DNA of 5,641 nt from Candidatus Hydrogenedentota bacterium (lineage in GTDB: Bacteria; Hydrogenedentota; Hydrogenedentia; Hydrogenedentales; CAITNO01). The notes beneath the pieces were generated by a model. The model did not search any database. It saw only the letters and a program-made list of their open reading frames with translations, and was not told the origin of the DNA. The stretch is from NCBI GenBank assembly GCA_011046175.1, contig DSBB01000269.1, positions 1 to 5,641 of the forward strand. The letters are read 5' to 3'. Shown piece after piece: positions 1 through 5,335 of this stretch (positions are counted from its first letter, which is position 1; each line of letters starts with the position of its first letter). A program made the position numbers and the translations under genes.

Positions 1-555
1 CATTTCTGGGAACGCTTCGCCCTGATGAAAGTGCGCGCCGTCGCCGGCGACCCTGCTTTCCGCGAGCGGGTTGAGACCGAAGCGCGCAATATCGCCTTTG
101 CGGTTGTTCCCGACGCCGCAGCCCTCGATGAACTTGAATCACTGCGCAAAAAACTGGCCGCCGCCGCGACGGCCCAAGACCTGAAGCGGCGTGAAGGCGG
201 CATCGCCGAGATAGAGTTTGCCACGCGTCTGCTTCAGTTGAAGCATGTCAGGGGATGTCCCGACCTTAAGCGGGGCGGCGTTTTTGCCGCGCTTGAAATA
301 CTTAATCGTCAGGGTTTCATCGCAGAACATGATTATGCGGTTTTGCGCGACGGCTACGATTTTTTCCGGCGTGTGCTCAACCGCGCGCGCATGATGCGCG
401 GCAGTTCCTCGTCGAAACTGCCCGAAGCCCCAGAGGCGCAACGCAGGCTCGCTGCGTGCCTTAATATGGATGAGGACATCCTGGAAGCGGTTGAAAGTCG
501 CGCGCGGCGGGTGCATGAGGCGTATCGCCGCATCCACGAGCAAGTGCGGACATGA
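1..555 (+). CDS. glnE: Glutamine synthetase adenylyltransferase/deadenylase, C-terminal part (5' end outside window)
   Basis: Partial gene: the frame is open from base 1 and ends at TGA 553-555, giving the last 184 residues. GlnE attaches AMP to, and removes it from, a tyrosine of glutamine synthetase in the cytoplasm, adjusting ammonia assimilation to nitrogen status under PII control. The visible piece opens with a WERFALMKVRAVAGD stretch (residues 3-17), typical of the region after the nucleotidyltransferase core. It then has the family signature DLKRREGGIAEIEF (60-73), matching the D-x-K-x(3)-GG-I-x-[DE]-IEF pattern that occurs once per GlnE half. A helical tail of about 110 residues follows and nothing more, as expected for the C-terminal adenylylating half. 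Full-length GlnE is usually around 900-1000 residues, so most of the protein, including its catalytic GS-x(10)-D-x-D motifs, lies upstream. The ATG at 25 is internal. The next gene converges on it, so no operon partner is visible. Confidence 0.9.
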   Translation, partial: HFWERFALMKVRAVAGDPAFRERVETEARNIAFAVVPDAAALDELESLRKKLAAAATAQDLKRREGGIAEIEFATRLLQLKHVRGCPDLKRGGVFAALEILNRQGFIAEHDYAVLRDGYDFFRRVLNRARMMRGSSSSKLPEAPEAQRRLAACLNMDEDILEAVESRARRVHEAYRRIHEQVRT

Positions 556-627
556 CACGGGCGGCATGGACGGGAAAATCGTCAACGCGCCATTCCGCCG
601 CCGCCGCTTCGTCCGGAACCCGAAGTT
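556..627. other. Convergent gap between glnE and the DapA-family gene
   Basis: 72 bases between two converging stop codons. I see no strong GC-rich hairpin followed by a T run on either strand, so transcripts from the two sides may overlap or end by a factor-dependent route. Confidence 0.5.
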
Positions 628-1527
628 TTACAATATTCCAATCTCGCGCATACCCGCCGCAAGCGCGCGCTTTTCCGCGGCGGTCAGATTGCGTTGGGGC
701 GGACGCACATAACCGGCGTCAAATCCGCGCAGACGCAGCCCTTCCTTGAAAGCGGCGATGTTTTGCCCGTATTTGAATATGCGCGCGGCTTTTTCAAGAC
801 GCACCTGTTCCCGCCACGCCTTGTTGAGATTGCCTTTGCGCACATTATTGTAAACAGCGGCATAAATTTCGCACACAACATTGGATAAGCCGGACACCAC
901 AGCCGGGCAACCCGCCAGCAACGCCTGAAATCCATAGTCATCCGTGCCGCATATAACATGGAAGCCTTTTGGCGCATTGCCCAACAGCCGGGTCAGTCCG
1001 GTCATCACGCCCGCGCTGTCTTTGATGCCCACAACATTCTCTTCCGATTCGGCTATGCGGAGCACCAGTTCAGGATGCAGCACATTGCGGGCGCACTGGG
1101 GAATGTTGTACATCATAATGGGGAACCCGTCCACGGCGCGGGCAACCATTTTGTAATATTGAAACAGCGCGTCGTCGTCATAGCCGTAAAAGAAGGGCGC
1201 CACGATTGCGGCGGCGGTGGCGCCGATGTCGCGGGCGTGCCGGGTCAGCTCGATGGTGGTGGCCGTGTCAAAGCCGCCGGTATGGGGAATAACCGCCGTA
1301 TTCCGGGGCACGCTGCGCATGACCTCTTTCGCCACGTCGCGGCGTTCATCAGGGTTCATGAGCATGCCCTCGCTGGTGGTGCCGCAGGGGAACAGGCCGT
1401 GCGCGCCTTGTTGCAGCAATCGGTTCGCCAAAGGTGCGATCTTGTCATAGTCCACATATTCGCCGTTTTTCGTAAAGGGCGTCACCATCGCCGCCAGAAT
1501 GCCTTGAATCTTAATCTTCTGTGTCAT
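628..1527 (-). CDS. Dihydrodipicolinate synthase / N-acetylneuraminate lyase (DapA/NanA) family aldolase
   Basis: 299 residues, the normal length for this family of class I (Schiff-base) TIM-barrel aldolases, which join or split pyruvate and an aldehyde in the cytoplasm. Visible motifs are VTPF (15-18), GTTSEG (49-54, in the place of GTTGE), PFFYGY (111-116), YNIP (140-143, catalytic Tyr140), GIKDSAG (167-173, Schiff-base Lys169), CGTDD (193-197), SGLSNV (212-217) and a C-terminal VRPPQRNLT (274-282). The substrate is uncertain. The arginine that holds the carboxylate of aspartate semialdehyde in true DapA (five residues after the Tyr) is Cys145 here, so lysine biosynthesis is doubtful; sugar-acid or sialic-acid type substrates are equally possible. 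The start is ATG 1525-1527, preceded by AAAGGAG (1536-1542) with 8 bases of spacing. It lies 57 bases after the truncated nucleotidyltransferase gene on the same strand and ends 72 bases from glnE, in convergent orientation. Family assignment is firm; the specific reaction is not. Confidence 0.9.
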   Translation of the reverse strand: MTQKIKIQGILAAMVTPFTKNGEYVDYDKIAPLANRLLQQGAHGLFPCGTTSEGMLMNPDERRDVAKEVMRSVPRNTAVIPHTGGFDTATTIELTRHARDIGATAAAIVAPFFYGYDDDALFQYYKMVARAVDGFPIMMYNIPQCARNVLHPELVLRIAESEENVVGIKDSAGVMTGLTRLLGNAPKGFHVICGTDDYGFQALLAGCPAVVSGLSNVVCEIYAAVYNNVRKGNLNKAWREQVRLEKAARIFKYGQNIAAFKEGLRLRGFDAGYVRPPQRNLTAAEKRALAAGMREIGIL

Positions 1528-1535
1528 GGAACAAA

Positions 1536-1542
1536 CTCCTTT
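1536..1542 (-). promoter_or_regulatory. Strong ribosome binding site for the DapA-family gene
   Basis: The minus strand reads AAAGGAG, 8 bases before the ATG at 1525-1527. This fixes the start and would allow translation independent of the upstream gene. Confidence 0.75.
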
Positions 1543-1584
1543 AAGGTGATATGCGCCCTGCTTTATGCGCCGGCGGCGACAACC

Positions 1585-1818
1585 CTACCAGCGGTAACGC
1601 TCCGGTCCCCAGGGCTTGACGACATGCTCTTGCTTCGCAAGCACAAGCTTGCCGTCGGGAACATCATTATACAGGATCACGCCGGGGCCGATACAGCTGT
1701 GTCCGCCGATGCGCACGCCGGGGTTGATGACAACGTTCACGCCCGTGCGCATCCGGTCTCCCATAAAGGCCATGCCGCCCCGTCCCATACCTGCGGCGAG
1801 CACAATTGCCGTATGCAT
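1585..1818 (-). pseudogene. Internally deleted sugar-phosphate nucleotidyltransferase (N-terminal loop joined to C-terminal beta-helix end)
   Basis: An intact frame of 77 codons from ATG 1816-1818 to TAG 1585-1587. Residues 1-12 (MHTAIVLAAGMG) match the start of nucleotidyltransferases of the GlmU/RmlA/GalU type, where LAAGxGTR forms the NTP-binding loop. From about residue 14, RGGMAFMGDRMRTGVNVVINPG and the next approx. 40 residues match the very end of the left-handed beta-helix domain of GlmU-like proteins: hexapeptide turns INPGVR, IGGHSC, IGPGVI, then the closing YNDVPDGKLVLAKQE. Everything between is missing: the rest of the Rossmann-like transferase domain, with its metal and sugar sites, and most of the helix. 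Related full-length proteins have roughly 350-450 residues. It therefore cannot make a nucleotide sugar by itself. It keeps an SD (AGGAAAGG, 1825-1832) and an open frame, so it may be translated as a small hexapeptide-repeat protein. It sits 65 bases after the rodZ-like gene and 57 before the aldolase gene. An assembly collapse is the main alternative. A TTG at 1849-1851 would add 11 residues but lacks an SD. Confidence 0.65.
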
Positions 1819-1824
1819 AGCGAG

Positions 1825-1832
1825 CCTTTCCT
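1825..1832 (-). promoter_or_regulatory. Ribosome binding site of the truncated nucleotidyltransferase gene
   Basis: The minus strand reads AGGAAAGG, ending 6 bases before ATG 1816-1818. It selects this start over the upstream in-frame TTG at 1849-1851 and puts the conserved AIVLAAG motif at the natural N-terminus. Confidence 0.65.
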
Positions 1833-1883
1833 GAGAAGAGATGAAATCCAATCCGCCCCTTGTTTGCGGCGGCCCGTTTGCCG

Positions 1884-2372
1884 TTAAAAATCTTCCTCGA
1901 AATGGACGGGCGGCTCGACTTCAACCGCGCCCGCTTCGACGCGCCCCTTCACGTCTTCCGCGAGAGGCCGCACAACCGCGGTGTACGTAAGCCATATCAG
2001 GAGAATCACGGCGCAGACGGCGCCCCACACGATGAGGTTGTTGACCCACACCGGATAAGGCCGCGCCATTTCTCCGTTGTCGTCATGCTCGCGCCGTTTC
2101 ATAAAATTGAAGGGGCCGCTTGGTTTTTCGGGTCGTGTGCAAACAAGATATTGGTCAACAAAAGGCTCCGGCTCCAAATCCAGAAAACGACAGTAGGTGC
2201 GCAAAAAACCAACCGCATAGGCCTGTTCCGGCATTCGGGTGAAAACACCGGATTCAAAAGCGCGCAAACATTCAGGCGGCACATGGGTGCGCGCCCGCGC
2301 GCCCTCGATGGAAAACCCCATCGCTTCCCGACGCTCCCGCAGAACAACTCCCGGAAAATCTTTTTCCTTCAT
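1884..2372 (-). CDS. rodZ: RodZ-like membrane protein with cytoplasmic helix-turn-helix domain
   Basis: 162 residues. Residues about 8-75 form the RodZ/HTH_25 helix-turn-helix domain: LRERREAMGFSIEGARA, then VPPECLRAFESGVF, then the diagnostic YAVGFLRTYCRFLDLEPEPFVDQY. In RodZ this domain binds MreB rather than DNA and links the actin-like cytoskeleton to the cell wall elongation machinery. A basic linker (MKRRE, 91-95) follows, then a single transmembrane helix at about 109-133, predicting a cytoplasmic N-terminus. Only about 28 mostly acidic residues lie beyond the membrane, ending HFEEDF, so the large periplasmic beta-domain of E. coli RodZ (337 residues in total) is missing. The ATG overlaps the ftsK stop as ATGA, and AAAGGA (2382-2387) lies 9 bases upstream inside ftsK, suggesting coupled translation. 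ftsK/spoIIIE next to a rodZ/ymfM gene is a recurrent bacterial arrangement. Family assignment is firm; the gene symbol is by homology of the N-terminal domain only. Confidence 0.82.
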   Translation of the reverse strand: MKEKDFPGVVLRERREAMGFSIEGARARTHVPPECLRAFESGVFTRMPEQAYAVGFLRTYCRFLDLEPEPFVDQYLVCTRPEKPSGPFNFMKRREHDDNGEMARPYPVWVNNLIVWGAVCAVILLIWLTYTAVVRPLAEDVKGRVEAGAVEVEPPVHFEEDF

Positions 2373-5074
2373 GACAGATCATCCTTTGCCGCAGTGGCCA
2401 CGAGTATTTCCCTTGCCTTGCTACCCGTGTGGGGGCCCACAATGCCTTTCATCTCCATCATGTCAATCAACCGCGCCGCCCTAGTATACCCTACACGCAA
2501 CCTTCTTTGCACCATTGATATCGAAGCCTGTCCGGTATCGAGCACCACCCGCACAGCGTCTTCAAAAAGCGGGTCGTCTTCCTGATCCAATTCGCCCACG
2601 GCGTCTTTGTTCTTGCCGAAGTTTGCTATCTCATCCCGATATTGGGGCGGCGCCTGTCGCTTGAGATAGGCAATAAGCCCAAGCATCTCGGAATCGCTCA
2701 CAAAGGCGCCCTGAATGCGGGATGGTTTGGACTGTCCCGCAGGCAGATAAAGCATATCCCCCATGCCGATGAGCCGCTCCGCGCCGATTTCATCGAGTAT
2801 GCAGCGCGAATCAACGCGGGACGACACCTGAAACGAGATGCGCGCCGGAAAGTTCGCCTTGATGACGCCCGTGAGCACATCCACCGAAGGACGTTGCGTG
2901 GCGATAATTAAATGGATGCCCACCGCCCGCGCCAGTTGGGCGAGCCGCGCAATGGCGTCTTCCACTTCAGCGCGGGCAAGCATCATAAGGTCGGCCAATT
3001 CGTCAATGATGCAGACAATGTAGGGAAGCTTGCGCACCACGCTCATGGTTTTGGCCTTGTGACCGCCTTCCATTTCGATCTCGCCGTTTTCAACGCTTTC
3101 ATTGTACACTTCAATGTTGCGAACGCGCAGGTCGGCGAAAAGACGATACCGCTCCTCCATTTCGTTGATGAGCCAGCTCAACGCCGCCGCCGCCTTTTTG
3201 GGGTCGGTCACCACCGGCGTGATCAAGTGGGGAATGTCGTTAAAGATGGACAGCTCCACCATCTTCGGGTCAATCAGCATCAGCTGCAGTTGATCGGGCG
3301 TATGTTGGAAAAGCAGGCTCGCAAGCAGCGCTTTGATGCAGACGGTTTTGCCCGCGCCTGTCGCGCCGGCCACAAGCAGATGGGGCATGCGCATGAGATT
3401 TGCGATGCAGACCTGTCCTTCAATGTCCTTGCCCAGCGCCAGATCAAGCGTTGTTTTTGACTGGGTGAAACGCGTGTGCTCCAGCAGCTCGCGGATCACA
3501 ACCGGATCGCGCTCCTCGTTCGAGATCTCAATGCCCACGCGGCCTTTGCCCGGAATGGGCGCTTCCACGCGAACGCCTTTGGCTTTCAGCGCCAACGCAA
3601 TGTCATCCGTCAGCGACAGGAACCGGCTCACTTTCATGCCCGGCGCGGGCTCCAGCTCAAAGCGGGTGATTGTCGGGCCGCGGGTCACATCCGTAACGCG
3701 CGCTTCAATACTGAAGGTGCGAAGCATTTCCTCGAGGCGCGTCGCCGTATGACCAAGCTTCTCGCGCAAGTTCGGAATAATTTTGCGTTCCGCGGGCGCA
3801 AAGAGACTCAAGGATGGGCGCGTGTACACATCGGGATATTCGTAATCGTCAGGCACCGAATCGTCATCGTTCACTTTCCTGCGGCGCAAACGCGGCCCCG
3901 ACGGTTCTTTTTTCGATGCGCGGCCAAGTACATCTTCAACCTTGAGCGACGCATCTGCCGCTTCATTCTCGCCGGCGCCGGGACTGTCCCACGTATCGGC
4001 CTCTTCGGATAGGCCAAACAAATCGTTCTCGGGCGCGCGCTGCGCGGCAACCAGTTCATCCACGGCGCGTTCACCTTCATCCGGTTCGGGAACGTCGCCA
4101 AAGGGATCAGCCATGTCCCGGTCGCGGCCTGAAGGCCTTTTGGCGTCGCGAACCGCCTCATGATCCAATGACCCCCTGTCCGGAAAAACATCGCCCGCCA
4201 CGAAAATATTCGGCGCGGCAGACGCCGTTCGCCCGTCCGGAAACTCGGTGTCCTGATCCCCGTGATGCTTGATGGTCGGCTTCAACATGGAAACAAGCCG
4301 CGCCGCCCAGCCGATGCGTGGTTCGGCGGTCGGCTCTTCTGCCCGGGATTCGGGCATGGGCGTTGCGATGGCAAAGTCAGATTCCTCCGCCGCGGCAACC
4401 GGCGACGCCGCAGATTCGCCGGGCGTCTCCGCGCTCATAAGCCAGCCCATTATCCGCCATAATCCCCGCAAAACGTACCATAAACCGCGCAACAGCCACA
4501 CAACGCTGCGTTCCAAATAAATCAAAAGCTGAATGAAAAAGAAATCCGTGGCCAGCAGCATGCCTATCAACGCCGCGGTAATGGCGATGACGCCGGAGCC
4601 AATGACGCCAAAATTGCCGACCAGAAATCGTTCCGCCACAAATGCGCCGAATGCGCCGCCCGGCTGGGTGTTGCTAAAGCCCTGGCTCATGGTGATTTGC
4701 AGCGCCCCCGCCAGCGACCCGGTAAGCAACAAAAGCCCGACAATGCGCGTTGCGGGACGCCCCACCGGGCGATGCACCAGAAGCTTAATCGCCCAAAGCC
4801 CGGTAAGGGCGTACAATACATGCGAAGCGTCCCCGATCAACACGGCAAGAACGCCCGCAGCGAACGCCCCCGGAGCGCCCAGCAGATTGGGAACGCTCAG
4901 CATGCCGTCTATGGGACGTCGTGTCTCCGTGCCCGCTTCAAAACCGTCCGTCGCCAGGGACAACAACAGAAACAGTGTAAGCGCGGCCATAATCAAGCCG
5001 TATATTTCGCTTTTCCGTTCTGTACTGATTAACCCGTCATTATCCAAGGCGCACATTCTCCCACAGCGGTACAC
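2369..5074 (-). CDS. ftsK: FtsK/SpoIIIE DNA translocase
   Basis: 901 residues, a complete FtsK. This septum-anchored hexameric ATPase pumps chromosomal DNA during division and, in many bacteria, activates XerCD recombination at dif. Membrane segments are seen at about 24-42, 69-100 (perhaps two), 110-127 and 155-177, with a further hydrophobic Trp-rich stretch to about 213. A charged, proline-rich linker runs to about 430. The alpha/beta motor occupies about 430-810: Walker A GATGAGKT (570-577, Lys576), IDPKMVELS (601-609), Walker B IVCIIDE (686-692, Asp691-Glu692), IIATQRPSVDVLTG (723-736) and DSRCILDEIGAERLIGMGDML (755-775). The C-terminal winged-helix gamma domain (about 832-892; AVRVVL, SMVQRRLRVGYTRAARLID, MKGIVGP), which reads KOPS-like sequences, is intact. 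The start is GTG 5072-5074 with AGGA (5082-5085) 7 bases upstream; an internal ATG at 5054-5056 has a purine run only 1 base away, so it is less likely. It is first in a run of four same-strand genes. Confidence 0.96.
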   Translation of the reverse strand: MYRCGRMCALDNDGLISTERKSEIYGLIMAALTLFLLLSLATDGFEAGTETRRPIDGMLSVPNLLGAPGAFAAGVLAVLIGDASHVLYALTGLWAIKLLVHRPVGRPATRIVGLLLLTGSLAGALQITMSQGFSNTQPGGAFGAFVAERFLVGNFGVIGSGVIAITAALIGMLLATDFFFIQLLIYLERSVVWLLRGLWYVLRGLWRIMGWLMSAETPGESAASPVAAAEESDFAIATPMPESRAEEPTAEPRIGWAARLVSMLKPTIKHHGDQDTEFPDGRTASAAPNIFVAGDVFPDRGSLDHEAVRDAKRPSGRDRDMADPFGDVPEPDEGERAVDELVAAQRAPENDLFGLSEEADTWDSPGAGENEAADASLKVEDVLGRASKKEPSGPRLRRRKVNDDDSVPDDYEYPDVYTRPSLSLFAPAERKIIPNLREKLGHTATRLEEMLRTFSIEARVTDVTRGPTITRFELEPAPGMKVSRFLSLTDDIALALKAKGVRVEAPIPGKGRVGIEISNEERDPVVIRELLEHTRFTQSKTTLDLALGKDIEGQVCIANLMRMPHLLVAGATGAGKTVCIKALLASLLFQHTPDQLQLMLIDPKMVELSIFNDIPHLITPVVTDPKKAAAALSWLINEMEERYRLFADLRVRNIEVYNESVENGEIEMEGGHKAKTMSVVRKLPYIVCIIDELADLMMLARAEVEDAIARLAQLARAVGIHLIIATQRPSVDVLTGVIKANFPARISFQVSSRVDSRCILDEIGAERLIGMGDMLYLPAGQSKPSRIQGAFVSDSEMLGLIAYLKRQAPPQYRDEIANFGKNKDAVGELDQEDDPLFEDAVRVVLDTGQASISMVQRRLRVGYTRAARLIDMMEMKGIVGPHTGSKAREILVATAAKDDLS
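2382..2387 (-). promoter_or_regulatory. Ribosome binding site for the rodZ-like gene, inside the ftsK 3' end
   Basis: The minus strand reads AAAGGA, 9 bases before ATG 2370-2372 and within the last codons of ftsK. Together with the ATGA overlap it supports re-initiation on the rodZ-like frame by ribosomes finishing ftsK. Confidence 0.6.
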
Positions 5075-5081
5075 ACTTTTA

Positions 5082-5085
5082 TCCT
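5082..5085 (-). promoter_or_regulatory. Ribosome binding site deciding the GTG start of ftsK
   Basis: The minus strand reads AGGA, 7 bases before GTG 5072-5074. The competing ATG at 5054-5056 has GGGAG (5058-5062) only 1 base away, too close to work well, so the GTG is preferred. Confidence 0.5.
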
Positions 5086-5093
5086 ATGGCAGT

Positions 5094-5122
5094 ATCCTAA
5101 CACAAAATTAGCAAGATTGCAA
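5094..5122 (-). promoter_or_regulatory. Candidate sigma70-type promoter for the ftsK gene cluster
   Basis: On the minus strand TTGCAA (5117-5122) and TAGGAT (5094-5099) are separated by 17 bases. Each matches 4 of 6 consensus positions, in an AT-rich stretch that contrasts with the GC-rich genes. Transcription would start near 5086-5088, leaving a leader of only about 13 bases before the GTG. The -35 overlaps a small palindrome GCAAgaTTGC (5111-5120), which could be an operator but is short enough to be chance. It is the only good candidate between the two genes on this strand. Confidence 0.45.
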
Positions 5123-5135
5123 CAAAATATTGTGG

Positions 5136-5165
5136 TTGACGTTTCCGCGCATCACTACATATAGA
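5136..5165 (+). promoter_or_regulatory. Promoter-like sequence on the plus strand with no plus-strand gene downstream
   Basis: TTGACG (5136-5141, 5 of 6 to consensus) and TATAGA (5160-5165, 4 of 6) are separated by 18 bases. It points toward the 3' end of the Gfo/Idh/MocA gene, where I find no convincing plus-strand coding sequence. It could drive a short or antisense RNA, or be a chance match in AT-rich DNA. Confidence 0.25.
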
Positions 5166-5173
5166 CATTTCGC

Positions 5174-5200
5174 GAAAAAGAAAAAAGACAAGCAGTCTTT
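5174..5200 (-). terminator. Weak intrinsic terminator after the Gfo/Idh/MocA gene
   Basis: On the minus strand, AAAGAC (5195-5200) and GTCTTT (5184-5189) form a 6-bp stem with a 5-base loop (5190-5194). A T-rich run follows (TTTTTTCTTTTTC with the stem end, down to 5174). The stem is short and only moderately GC, so termination may be partial. The position, between the oxidoreductase stop and the ftsK promoter, is what one would expect. Confidence 0.5.
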
Positions 5201-5335
5201 GCACAGGATGACTTCCCAACGAAAAATACATGCCGCCGCAATGCCGAACACGTCTTCAAACAGCAGCGCCGCCGCCCGCGCCTGATTTTTCCTTCACAAA
5301 GAAGTTGTCTTGGGCAAACAATAGGGGCTGGGCAG

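Larger units (their letters stand above)
5075..5335. other. Intergenic region between the oxidoreductase gene and ftsK
   Basis: 261 bases without a supported gene. The half nearest ftsK (5075-5180) is AT-rich and holds the ftsK promoter candidate and the plus-strand promoter-like site. The weak terminator lies at 5174-5200. Bases 5210-5335 are more GC-rich, with a GCCGCCGCCCGCGCC run at 5267-5281, and show no motif I can name. A short direct repeat TATCCTA occurs at 5080-5086 and 5093-5099, 13 bases apart, spanning the ftsK SD and -10 element. Confidence 0.6.

Noticed and set aside
958..1887. Plus-strand open frame of 309 codons
   Set aside because: It runs antisense across the DapA-family gene and the truncated nucleotidyltransferase, has His/Ala/Gly/Val-rich composition typical of a shadow frame, no recognisable domain, and the opposite strand holds well-supported proteins.
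1860..2585. Plus-strand open frame of 241 codons
   Set aside because: Antisense to the rodZ-like gene and the ftsK end; no motif, and both minus-strand genes are clear family members.
2912..3460. Plus-strand open frame of 182 codons
   Set aside because: Lies opposite the FtsK motor domain, the most conserved part of that gene; His/Gln-rich antisense translation with no family resemblance.
5054..5062. ATG at 5054-5056 as the ftsK start, with GGGAG just upstream
   Set aside because: Spacing of 1 base between GGGAG and ATG is too short; the GTG six codons upstream has AGGA at a normal 7 bases.
4533..5111. Plus-strand open frame of 192 codons
   Set aside because: Opposite the FtsK membrane domain; Pro/Ser/Ala-rich low-complexity shadow with no support.
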